Origin: Natronospirales bacterium
GTDB lineage: Bacteria > Pseudomonadota > Gammaproteobacteria > Natronospirales > REEB76
Assembly (NCBI GenBank): GCA_021816765.1
Contig: JAKAXB010000005.1
Coordinates: forward strand, 1-64,000
Direction of reading: 5' to 3'
Length of the DNA stretch: 64,000 bases
In this document: positions 53,220-61,926 of the stretch, in pieces
How positions within the stretch are numbered: the stretch's first letter is position 1
Layout: every line of letters starts with the position of its first letter
Translations under genes and position numbers: made by a program
The notes under the pieces: model-generated
Told to the model about the DNA's origin: nothing
The model's input: only the letters and a program-made list of their open reading frames with translations
Database searches by the model: none

Positions 53220-54262
53220 AACGCTTGCTCCTATACATATGTGTGTGCACCGCATTGACCATGCCACTCTCGCCCGTACATAGCCAGCAAAGTGCCGCCA
53301 CTCCCCCGGTGAGCGCGCTGGTACAGACCGCCAGGGTGGGCGAACGCCTGGTTGCCGATACCCTGCGGGCATTCGGCACCATCGAGCCCGGTCCCCGCCA
53401 ACTCAAGGTGATCGCCGCGCCGCGCGCCAGTGAAGTACAACTGGATGTGGTGGCCGGCGTGCGCGTGAAACGCGGCGCGCCACTGGTGACGCTGATGCCG
53501 ACACCGGATGCCGCCGTGGCCTATGCCCAGGCGAAATCCCAAGCCGGCTATGCACGATCGGCACTGCGGCGCACCCGCGCGCTGTTCCAGGAGCATCTCG
53601 CCACCCGCAACCAGGTGGCGGCCGCCGAGAAAGCCCTGCTGGACGCGCAGGCGAATCTGGCCGCCCAGCGGCAGATGGGTGGCGGTCACGCGACCGTGAT
53701 GCGTGCGCCGGCGGACGGCGTCATCACCGCGGTGGCGGTGACCAGCGGCGCACGGGTGGCGGCCAATACCACGCTCCTGACCCTGGCGGAACAGGGGAAT
53801 CTGTACGCGCGCCTCGGTGTGGATCCCGAAAGGGCACCGGCGGTCCGGATCGGCATGCCGGTGACGCTGCGCACCGTGTTCGATCCGCGGATTACCTTGC
53901 AGGCCAGGGTCAACCAAGTGGGCGGCATGGTGGCGCCCGTCAGTGGGCTGGTGAATGTGCTGGTGCCGCTGACCGGCAAGGCGGCCGCGGACTTCCTGCC
54001 GGGCAGCCAGGTGACGGCGGAAATCGCCCTCAGCAGCAGCCGTTCCCTGGCCGTGCCGCGCTCCGCGGTACTGCGGGATGCGCAAGGCGCCTACGTGTTT
54101 ATCGTGAAGGATCACGTGGCGCATCGCGTGCAGGTGCACGCTGGCACCGATGACGGCACCTGGATCGCCGTACGAGGCGACCTGCATGCCGGCGAGCAGG
54201 TGGTGACGCTCGGCAATTACGAACTCCGGAACGGCATGGCGGTACGGGAGCAGGCGCCTTGA
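53216..54262 (+). CDS. RND efflux periplasmic adaptor (membrane fusion protein)
   Basis: The 348-residue adaptor connects the RND permease to the outer-membrane channel. It has a signal peptide (residues 1-23), then the split lipoyl half (VIAAPRASEVQLDVVAGVRVKRGAPLVTL), an alpha-hairpin (about residues 95-145) and the second lipoyl half VMRAPADGVITAVAVTSGARV. A beta-barrel and the membrane-proximal end (VTLGNYELRNGMAV) complete it. There is no Cys for lipidation. It overlaps genes on both sides by 4 bases. Confidence 0.9.
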   Translation: MKRLLLYICVCTALTMPLSPVHSQQSAATPPVSALVQTARVGERLVADTLRAFGTIEPGPRQLKVIAAPRASEVQLDVVAGVRVKRGAPLVTLMPTPDAAVAYAQAKSQAGYARSALRRTRALFQEHLATRNQVAAAEKALLDAQANLAAQRQMGGGHATVMRAPADGVITAVAVTSGARVAANTTLLTLAEQGNLYARLGVDPERAPAVRIGMPVTLRTVFDPRITLQARVNQVGGMVAPVSGLVNVLVPLTGKAAADFLPGSQVTAEIALSSSRSLAVPRSAVLRDAQGAYVFIVKDHVAHRVQVHAGTDDGTWIAVRGDLHAGEQVVTLGNYELRNGMAVREQAP

Positions 54263-57200
54263 ATTTCACGGCGTTCCTGCAACGCCACCGTCGCTCGCTG
54301 CTGTTCCTGACGGCGGCGCTTGCCGTCGGCGGCGTGCTGAGCGCCTTCCATCTGCCGGTGGCCATGCTGCCTTACGTGCAACCGCCGCGCATCGTGGTCA
54401 TGCTGGACGCAGGCGACCGCCCCGCCTCGCAGATGGAGCTGCAGATCACGCGCCCCGTGGAAACGGCGGTGCGCGACATTCCAGGCGTACGATCGGTGCG
54501 CTCCATCACCAGCCGCGGCAGCGCCGAGATTTCCGTGAATTTCACCTGGGGCCAGGGCATGGCCCGGGCACTGCTGGAGGTGTCCTCCAAGATCAGCCTG
54601 ATGCTGCCGGACCTGCCGGCGAGCACGCGTTTCACCGTGCGGCGGCGCGACCCCACGGCGTTTCCCGTCATTGCCTACAGTCTGACGTCCAACACGGAAA
54701 GTCTGGTGCAACTGCGGGATATCGGTCTCTACCAGTTGCGGCCCTTGCTGTCACGCGTACGCGGTGTGGCACGGGTGGGCGTGCAGGGTGGTCAGCAGGC
54801 GGAATACCACGTGGACGTGGATCCGGCCAGGCTGCGCGCGCTGCATCTATCCCTTGCCGATGTGATGCATGCCGTCTCGGCGAACAACACGCTTACCGCC
54901 GTGGGCCGCCTGCAGGACCACTACAAGTTATACCTGCTGGTCTCCAGGACGCGGCTCAAGGACATCAGGCGTCTGAAACAGGTGGTACTGCGCCACGGAA
55001 CCGATGGCCTGGTGACCGTGGGCGACGTGGCCAGGGTGACGCTCTCCACCGTGCCCCAGTGGATCAGCGTCACCGCCAATGGCCACAGTGCGGTGCTGCT
55101 CAACATCTTTCAGCAACCCGCCGCCAATACCGTACAGATAGATCGGGATATCGCACGCCAGCTTGCGGCTTATCGCACCAAGCTGCCGCCGGATGTGCAC
55201 ATCAGCAAGTGGTATGACCAGAGCAGTCTCATCGTGTCCTCGGCCCACAGTGTGCGCGATGCGATTTTTATCGGCGTGGTGCTGGCGGCGCTGGTACTGC
55301 TGGTGTTTCTGCGCAACCTCAAGGTCACCTTCATCAGTATTCTGATTGTGCCCTCGGCCCTCGCCATTACGGTGTTGCTGCTCTATGCCATGCATTTGAG
55401 TTTCAACATCATGACCCTGGGCGGCATCGCCGCCGCGGTAGGGCTGGTGATAGATGACGTGGTGGTCATGTGCGAGCACATCATCCGGCGCTTCCGCGAG
55501 GCCCGGCATCAGCCGCCGCATGAGCGGGTCATGTGGGCGGCGAAGGAATTCACCCGGCCGCTCATGGGTTCCTCCGCCTCCACCATCATCATTTTCATCC
55601 CCCTGGCTTTCCTCGGCGGTATCACCGGCGCGTTCTTCAAATCGCTGGCGCTGACCATGGCCAGTACCCTCATCATCTCGTTCCTGCTGGCCTGGCTGGT
55701 GGTGCCGGTGCTGGCCGGCTGGCTGCTCAAAGACACGGATTCCCATGCGGAAAAATTCGGCTGGCTGGCACGCCATGCCCACAGGTTCTATGGCTGGCTC
55801 ATGCCGCGCTTGTTGCGCCGGCCCGTGTGGCTGCTGGCGGGGCTGATTCCCTTCACGGTATTGGGATATATCGGCTACCGGGAAGTGGGTACGGGCTTCC
55901 TGCCGCACATGGATCAGGGTGGGTTCACGCTGGATTATCGCGCGGCACCCGGCACCTCCCTGGCGGAGACCGACCGTCTGTTGCACCAGGTCGGGCGGAT
56001 ATTGCGGCATAACCCCAACGTGGAGAGTTATTCGCGGCGCACCGGCGCGCAATTGGGCGGCGGTGTCACCGAGGCCAACACCGGCGATTTCTTCGTGCAC
56101 CTGAAGCCCTTTCCGCGGGAATCCGTGGAGAAGATCATGAACGAGGTGCGCGCCGCCATCCACACACAGGTTCCCGGCCTGCGGATTGATCTGTCGCAGC
56201 TTCTGGAGGATATGATCGGCGACATGACGGCTGTGCCCCAGCCGGTGGAAATCAAGCTGTTCAGCGACAACACCGATGAAATACTCAAGCTCGCTCCCAA
56301 GGTGGCGCATGCCATCAGCAAGGTACCGGGCATCGTGGATGTGAACAGTGGTGTGGTGTACGCGGGTGATGCCCTGGATATCCATGTGGACAGCATCAAG
56401 GCCGGTCTGCTGGGTCTCGATCCGGCGAGTGTCACGCAGCAACTGGATACCTATCTGCAAGGTACGGTGGCGACGCAGGTGCAGCAGGGGATCAAGTTCG
56501 TGGGCATCCGCGTGTGGATGCCGCCGGACCTGCGCCTGCGCACCGGCCAGTTGGCACAACTGCCGATCCGTGCATCGGGCGGCCAGGTCTTCCCCCTGGG
56601 CCGTATCGCCACCATCACCACGGTCACCGGCCAGCCGGAGATCGACAGCGATAATCTGAAACACCTGTTCGCCGTGACCGCACGCATCAGCGGCCGCAGC
56701 CTCGGTTCCACAGTGAATGATGTAAAACGCGTACTGGCGACGCCGGGGCTGATCCCGAAAAACGTGGAAGTGCAACTGGGCGGTCTCTACAAGCAGCAGC
56801 AGATCGCTTTCCGCGGTCTGACGGTGGTGTTTCTGGCGGCGGTAGTGCTCATCTTTGTATTGCTGCTGTTTTTGTACGAGAGCTTCCGCGTGGTGATCAC
56901 CATCCTCACGGCGCCGCTGCTGGCGGCGGCCAGCGTGTTTTTTGCGCTGTGGCTCACGGGTATTGAGCTCAATATCACCGCCATGATGGGCCTCACCATG
57001 ATCATCGGCATCGTCACGGAAGTGGCGATTTTCTATTTTTCCGAGTTCGTGGAGTTGAAGCATGCGCAGAACTTCGAGCAGGCGCTGGTGGAGGCGGGGC
57101 TGAACCGCATGCGCCCCATCGCCCTGACCACCCTCACCACCATACTCGCCTTGTTGCCGCTGGCCCTCAACCTGGGCCGTGGAGCCGCTATGCAGCAGCC

Positions 57201-57360
57201 GCTCGCTGTCGCCATCATCGCCGGCGAGAGTGTGCAATTGCCGCTGGTGTTGATCGTGATGCCGGTGATTTATTATCTGCTGGTACGTGGCCGGCGGGGG
57301 GGGAATATGCCATCCGCAGGCCTCGGAACGTCCGGGACGCCGTATCATGGTAATGTTTGA
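54259..57360 (+). CDS. RND family efflux permease
   Basis: The 1033-residue inner-membrane pump has twelve helices and two large periplasmic loops. Helix 4 holds the proton-relay pair in [21 protein letters not shown]. In helix 10, where AcrB has the relay Lys, the sequence reads [19 protein letters not shown], with Glu in the equivalent place. [15 protein letters not shown] and [17 protein letters not shown] are general RND marks. The start is TTG at 54259 overlapping the adaptor stop (TTGA). The substrate is not predictable; metal or organic solutes are both possible. Confidence 0.9.
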   Translation: MNFTAFLQRHRRSLLFLTAALAVGGVLSAFHLPVAMLPYVQPPRIVVMLDAGDRPASQMELQITRPVETAVRDIPGVRSVRSITSRGSAEISVNFTWGQGMARALLEVSSKISLMLPDLPASTRFTVRRRDPTAFPVIAYSLTSNTESLVQLRDIGLYQLRPLLSRVRGVARVGVQGGQQAEYHVDVDPARLRALHLSLADVMHAVSANNTLTAVGRLQDHYKLYLLVSRTRLKDIRRLKQVVLRHGTDGLVTVGDVARVTLSTVPQWISVTANGHSAVLLNIFQQPAANTVQIDRDIARQLAAYRTKLPPDVHISKWYDQSSLIVSSAHSVRDAIFIGVVLAALVLLVFLRNLKVTFISILIVPSALAITVLLLYAMHLSFNIMTLGGIAAAVGLVIDDVVVMCEHIIRRFREARHQPPHERVMWAAKEFTRPLMGSSASTIIIFIPLAFLGGITGAFFKSLALTMASTLIISFLLAWLVVPVLAGWLLKDTDSHAEKFGWLARHAHRFYGWLMPRLLRRPVWLLAGLIPFTVLGYIGYREVGTGFLPHMDQGGFTLDYRAAPGTSLAETDRLLHQVGRILRHNPNVESYSRRTGAQLGGGVTEANTGDFFVHLKPFPRESVEKIMNEVRAAIHTQVPGLRIDLSQLLEDMIGDMTAVPQPVEIKLFSDNTDEILKLAPKVAHAISKVPGIVDVNSGVVYAGDALDIHVDSIKAGLLGLDPASVTQQLDTYLQGTVATQVQQGIKFVGIRVWMPPDLRLRTGQLAQLPIRASGGQVFPLGRIATITTVTGQPEIDSDNLKHLFAVTARISGRSLGSTVNDVKRVLATPGLIPKNVEVQLGGLYKQQQIAFRGLTVVFLAAVVLIFVLLLFLYESFRVVITILTAPLLAAASVFFALWLTGIELNITAMMGLTMIIGIVTEVAIFYFSEFVELKHAQNFEQALVEAGLNRMRPIALTTLTTILALLPLALNLGRGAAMQQPLAVAIIAGESVQLPLVLIVMPVIYYLLVRGRRGGNMPSAGLGTSGTPYHGNV

Positions 57361-57383
57361 CGCAGCAGCTCATGAGTCACGGG

Positions 57384-58055
57384 ATGCATATCCTGATCGC
57401 CGAAGATGAAGCCAAGACCAGTGCCTATCTGGTGAAGGGGCTCACGGAAAACGGCTTTACCGTGGATACGGCGGCGGACGGGCGCACGGCTCTGCGTCTC
57501 GCCCATGCCCATGTCTATGACGCGGTGGTGCTCGACGTGATGTTGCCGGCGCTGGACGGCTGGTCGGTAGTGCAGTCCCTGCGCGCGACGGGGAGCCGTA
57601 CACCGGTGCTGTTTCTTACGGCGCGCGACCGGGTTGAGGACCGGGTGCGGGGTCTGGAACTCGGCGGTGATGATTATCTGGTCAAGCCGTTCGCGTTTTC
57701 CGAATTGCTTGCGCGACTGCGCTCGCTGCTGCGGCGCGGAGCGCAACTCCAGTCCGAACTGCTGCGGGTGGCGGATCTGGTGATTGATCCGGTGGCACAT
57801 CGTGCCGAACGGGCCGGACAGGTACTGTACCTGACGCCGAAGGAATTCGCGCTATTGGCACTGCTGGCGCGTGGTACGGGCCGGGTGTTTGCGCGCACTT
57901 ACATCGCCGAGAATGTATGGGGTGTGGACTTTGATACCCAGACCAACGTGGTGGATGTGGTGATACGCCGTCTGCGCACCAAGGTGGATACACCATTCGA
58001 TGATCCATTGATTCACACTGTGCGCGGCGTGGGCTATGTTCTGGAAAAACGCTGA
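57384..58055 (+). CDS. Heavy-metal-type response regulator (CusR/CopR-like)
   Basis: The 223-residue regulator begins [20 protein letters not shown]. Its phosphorylated Asp is in [15 protein letters not shown], with [27 protein letters not shown], the run shared with CusR/CopR. The C-terminal winged helix ends [17 protein letters not shown] 57384 is chosen; TTG 57357 (overlapping the RND stop) and ATG 57372 are alternatives. It overlaps the kinase start by 20 bases. It follows pump one and precedes pump two, so it may serve either. Confidence 0.9.
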   Translation: MHILIAEDEAKTSAYLVKGLTENGFTVDTAADGRTALRLAHAHVYDAVVLDVMLPALDGWSVVQSLRATGSRTPVLFLTARDRVEDRVRGLELGGDDYLVKPFAFSELLARLRSLLRRGAQLQSELLRVADLVIDPVAHRAERAGQVLYLTPKEFALLALLARGTGRVFARTYIAENVWGVDFDTQTNVVDVVIRRLRTKVDTPFDDPLIHTVRGVGYVLEKR

Positions 58056-59511
58056 TTTTCACACTCGGTGGGTGACGCGCTCCATCAGCGCACGCCTTAC
58101 GCTGTTTTATACGCTGACCTCACTGATCGCGGTTGCCGCATTCACAACGGTTCTCTACTGGAAACTGACGATCAACTTTGACGCAGAGCATCTGCGTTTC
58201 CTGCGCGCCAAGGCGCAGGAACTGGTCGAGGATTTTCAGGACGGCGGCAACCAACCCAGTGCGTTGCTGAGTGAAATTGACAAGGAAACCGCCGGTACCA
58301 AGCTGCGGCAATACGAGGCGCGGGTGCTAGCCCTGCAGAGTGCCGTGCTCGGCGAGACCCCGGGGATGAGCACACCGCTGCCGCCGGATATATTTCCTGT
58401 ACCGGTAGCACCGGATGCGATCACCAAAGAGGCCATCCGTAACTGGAACGCCGGCAGGCATCACTATGTGCTGGTGGCATTCAGCACGCATGCGCCGGGT
58501 ATCTCGGGAAGCACCTACACGGTACAGCTCGCCCTGGATGTGTCACGCGATGACACATTGCTTGCCGATTATCGGCATGGACTGGGGATATTCCTATTGT
58601 TGCTCCTGCCGGTGCTGGTGCTCGCCGGCCGCTTTGCCACAAAACGCGGATTGCGGCCGCTGGAACGCATTACCAGGGCCGCGAATGCCGTGACCCCCGC
58701 GAATCTTACCGACCGCATACCGCTGGATCCGCCCTGGCCACCGGAACTGGCGAACCTGGTGGGGGTGTTCAATGAAATGATGGAACGGCTGGATGAGGCG
58801 TTCGCACGTCTCGCCCGTTTCTCCGCGGACCTCGCCCATGAATTGCGTAATCCGCTCAATAACCTCATGGGGGAATTGGAGGTATGCCTGACGCGCGAGC
58901 GCAGTGCCGATGAATACCGGGCAACCCTGGTTTCAGGCCTGGAGGAATGCCGGCGGCTTGCGGCGCTCATTGAGAACCTGCTGTTCATCGCCCGGGCGGA
59001 GAACGCGGAGAAATCCGTGAGTACCGAACGGTTTGACACCCGCGAGGCCTGTGAACATGTATTGGCCTACCATACAGCTTCCGCCGCCAGCCACGGTGTG
59101 CGCCTGGTGTGCGAAGGTGATGCCTGGCTCCATGCTGACCCGTTGCTGTTCCGCCAGGCACTGGGCAATCTGCTTGCCAACGCCATCCGTTATTCGCCGC
59201 CGGACAGCGAGGTCCGCGTGCTGGTGCGGGGGTTCGCTGCCGGCGGTGTTGAGATAGAGGTGCGCGATCAGGGCGAGGGCATTGCGCCGGAACACCTGCC
59301 GTATGTGTTCGACCGTTTCTATCAGGCCGACCCGGCACGGGCGCGGCGCGGCCAGGGCACGGGACTGGGGCTCGCCATCGTGCGCTCCATCATGGAACTG
59401 CACGGCGGCGAGGCAAGTCTCGACAGCCGGCCGGGCGAGGGCAGCGTGGCGCGCCTGCGTTTCCCGGGCAGGATGTCCGGCACGGAGATGACAGAACTGT
59501 CATCTGTCTGA
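58036..59511 (+). CDS. Heavy-metal sensor histidine kinase (CusS-like)
   Basis: The 491-residue kinase has two membrane helices (about 20-40 and 180-200), a periplasmic sensor of about 135 residues and a HAMP region ([18 protein letters not shown]). The H-box is [20 protein letters not shown], the N-box [16 protein letters not shown] and the ATP lids [13 protein letters not shown] and [21 protein letters not shown]-box wording and periplasmic size fit the CusS/CopS metal-sensor branch. It ends 37 bases before the second pump operon. Confidence 0.91.
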   Translation: MFWKNADFHTRWVTRSISARLTLFYTLTSLIAVAAFTTVLYWKLTINFDAEHLRFLRAKAQELVEDFQDGGNQPSALLSEIDKETAGTKLRQYEARVLALQSAVLGETPGMSTPLPPDIFPVPVAPDAITKEAIRNWNAGRHHYVLVAFSTHAPGISGSTYTVQLALDVSRDDTLLADYRHGLGIFLLLLLPVLVLAGRFATKRGLRPLERITRAANAVTPANLTDRIPLDPPWPPELANLVGVFNEMMERLDEAFARLARFSADLAHELRNPLNNLMGELEVCLTRERSADEYRATLVSGLEECRRLAALIENLLFIARAENAEKSVSTERFDTREACEHVLAYHTASAASHGVRLVCEGDAWLHADPLLFRQALGNLLANAIRYSPPDSEVRVLVRGFAAGGVEIEVRDQGEGIAPEHLPYVFDRFYQADPARARRGQGTGLGLAIVRSIMELHGGEASLDSRPGEGSVARLRFPGRMSGTEMTELSSV

Positions 59512-59548
59512 GCGGCAATTTTCACGCGGCGGACTGTAAACTGCCTGG

Positions 59549-60946
59549 ATGCGGTGCAGGCGTGTTGCATTATTGCTGCTGATAATCGCGGTGCTGGCTG
59601 GCTGCGCCACTTTTCACAATCGGCCCCTTGCCCCCGGGAATACCCTGGCGACGTTTGACGCCCGGCGTCTCGACAGTGCCGAGACGCGTCATGCCGTAGA
59701 GGCAAGCCTGCGGCACAGCGTCGCGCCCTGGCCGCCGCGGCGCTGGACTCTCGCGCTGCTGACGCCGGTGGCACTTCACTACAGCGCCGTGCTTGCGGCG
59801 GCCGAGGCGCATGCCCGCGCCGTCAACGCCGGTATTCAAATTGCCAGTGAATACCCCAATCCACAATTCAGTTTCGCACCGGGTTATAACACCAGCAGCC
59901 CCGCCGGTGAATCACCCTGGATTTTTGACTACGCGCTGAGCTTTCCCATTCCCACCGCCGGGCGCCGCGCCGCGGCTATCCGACAGGCGCAGGCACTCAG
60001 CACGGCGGCTGACTTCGACGTGGCAGGGACCGCATGGCAGGTGCGCAATCGCTTACGCAGCCGCCTGCTTGATCTGTATGCGGCCGGACAGCAAGTGGCA
60101 TTGCTGCGGCAACAAGCTGCCGATCAGCGGGAAACGTCGAATCTCCTGCAGGCACGGTATGTTTCCGGGGAGATTTCCGCACCTGCATGGCTGGAGGCGC
60201 GCAGTGCCTATCAGGCGATTCAGTACGCCCTGGTCAGCGCCAAAACCCGGGCAACCACCGCGCGGGATGCCCTGGCCGCGGCGTTGGGCGTGCCGGCGGC
60301 AGCGCTTCAAGGCATGCATTTCGCATTCAATGGATTCACCCGGCCGCTCGGCGTGGCGCCCAAAATCGCGGTGCAGCGCAATGCGTTGCTGAATCGTGCG
60401 GATATCCTCGCCGCCCTGGCGCGCTACGCGGCAAGCCAGTATGCCCTGCAAAGGGAAATCGCCCGCCAATATCCCAGCCTGCAAATTGGTCCCGGCTTCC
60501 GGTGGGATCAAGGTCAGGATAAATGGTCGCTGGGCATCGGCATCTCGCTGCCGATTTTCAATCATAACCAGGGAGCGGTGGCGGCCGCTGAAGCACGCCG
60601 CCGCGAAGCCGCCGCGCAGTTCGAGGTAGTACAGAATCGCGTCATCGCCCGGGTGACCCGGGCCATGGCCGCCTATCGTGGCGCACGTGACAGCCTGTCG
60701 CTGGCCACGCAGGCGGCGGATAGCGCCGCACAAGCGGCGCAGGCGGTAACGGCGCAATTCAAGGCTGGGGAAACCGATGCGCTTGCCCTGTTTTTCGCCA
60801 GACAAACCGCGCTGCGCAGCGCACTCGCTCATCTCAATGCACTCATCCGCGCGCAAACGGCCCTCACCCGGTTGGAAAACGCCCTGCAACAACCCTTGAA
60901 CGGCACACACGCGCCGCGTGTTGCGCTGCCAAAGGAGCACTCATGA
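59549..60946 (+). CDS. Outer-membrane efflux protein (TolC/CusC type), second pump
   Basis: This 465-residue outer-membrane factor has a lipoprotein signal (LLLLIIAVLAGC, Cys19). SEYPNPQFSFAPGYN is typical of the CzcC/CusC branch, and FDYALSFPIPTAGRRAAAIRQA and LGIGISLPIFNHNQGAVAAAEA are the paired channel motifs. Long Ala-rich helices follow both. Its stop overlaps the next gene's ATG by 4 bases. It is only distantly like the OMF at 51828, so the two pumps are not a recent duplication. Confidence 0.9.
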   Translation: MRCRRVALLLLIIAVLAGCATFHNRPLAPGNTLATFDARRLDSAETRHAVEASLRHSVAPWPPRRWTLALLTPVALHYSAVLAAAEAHARAVNAGIQIASEYPNPQFSFAPGYNTSSPAGESPWIFDYALSFPIPTAGRRAAAIRQAQALSTAADFDVAGTAWQVRNRLRSRLLDLYAAGQQVALLRQQAADQRETSNLLQARYVSGEISAPAWLEARSAYQAIQYALVSAKTRATTARDALAAALGVPAAALQGMHFAFNGFTRPLGVAPKIAVQRNALLNRADILAALARYAASQYALQREIARQYPSLQIGPGFRWDQGQDKWSLGIGISLPIFNHNQGAVAAAEARRREAAAQFEVVQNRVIARVTRAMAAYRGARDSLSLATQAADSAAQAAQAVTAQFKAGETDALALFFARQTALRSALAHLNALIRAQTALTRLENALQQPLNGTHAPRVALPKEHS

Positions 60947-61887
60947 AGCATTACTCCCGCTTTTCCTGGCTGGCCATCCTGTTGACAGGTGTCCTCGGCA
61001 TGCCGCTCGGGGTCTTTGCCGCCGGATCCCCCTCTGCCGCGCCTGCCGCCATGCAGGTGACGGTTGCCGGAAAGGTTCAGCGCGCCAGCGGCATGGAAGT
61101 CGAGCGACTCGCGGCGGTGCGCTATCGTCCGCAGGTGACCGGATACGGGCTGGTCGTGGACCTGACGCCGCTGCTTACACTGCGTGCCCGATTGCGGGCG
61201 GCCGGGGTGGCGCTTTCGGCCGCAGAGCAGGAATACCTGCGGCTCAAGGGACTGAACCGGCACGGTCAGAACATCTCCGCAAAACGCCTGCAGGCGGCGC
61301 GTGCAGTCTGGCAGGGTGCTCGCGCCCAGGTGGCCGTGCTGCGCGTGCGCGCACTCCAGCATTGGGGAAGCACGCTTACCCGCTGGCTGGAGAGCCGCGG
61401 TAACCCCGGACTGGAGGGATTGGCTGATGGCAGGCGGCAGCTCTTGCGCATCAGCGCATCACAGGCGAGCTACCAGGTGAAGCCGCCGGTGCACATTGAG
61501 ATCGGGGGCGGGGCACGCGCCACGCTGGTTTCCATCGCACCCCGGGTCAACCCGGAAATCCAGGCGCCGACGTATTTTTATCTGGCTGAATCCGCCATGC
61601 CGGTCGGCTTTCAGTTCACTGCCGGCTTCCCGATTTCGCAGAAGGTACTCACGGGAGTACGGATACCGGGAGCCGCCGTGATCTGGTATGCCGGCGCCGC
61701 CTGGGTCTATGTGCGCACTACCGCCACGGGATTTGAGCGCCGGCTGATCACGACCCAATATCCCGATGCGGGCGGCTGGTTTGTTCCCGCGGGCGTTCCT
61801 CCCGGAGAGCAACTGGTGACACAGGGTGCGGAACTGCTGTTCGCGGATGAATTCTCCGGCCATTCTTCGGGAGGCGGTGGTGGTTAA
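60943..61887 (+). CDS. Short RND adaptor-like periplasmic protein
   Basis: The 314-residue protein has a signal peptide (residues 1-26) and an alpha-hairpin of Ala/Arg/Leu heptads (about residues 75-145). Beta-rich domains follow (SYQVKPPVHIEIGGGARATLVSIAP, GFQFTAGFPISQKVLTGVRIPGAAVIW) and a poly-Gly end. The lipoyl halves of normal adaptors are reduced, and no His/Met/Cys metal site is obvious. Its position between an OMF and an HME-RND gene makes it the pump adaptor. The family is recognised by context more than by sequence. Confidence 0.75.
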   Translation: MKHYSRFSWLAILLTGVLGMPLGVFAAGSPSAAPAAMQVTVAGKVQRASGMEVERLAAVRYRPQVTGYGLVVDLTPLLTLRARLRAAGVALSAAEQEYLRLKGLNRHGQNISAKRLQAARAVWQGARAQVAVLRVRALQHWGSTLTRWLESRGNPGLEGLADGRRQLLRISASQASYQVKPPVHIEIGGGARATLVSIAPRVNPEIQAPTYFYLAESAMPVGFQFTAGFPISQKVLTGVRIPGAAVIWYAGAAWVYVRTTATGFERRLITTQYPDAGGWFVPAGVPPGEQLVTQGAELLFADEFSGHSSGGGGG

Positions 61888-61926
61888 CCGCGTCGTGTCT
61901 ACGCACACCAGCACAGGCCCTGCCCG

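Noticed and set aside
54928-57348. 806-codon open frame on the minus strand opposite the RND permease
   Set aside because: Product is His/Arg/Gln-rich low complexity with no domain; it is the antisense shadow of a clear RND gene in GC-rich DNA.
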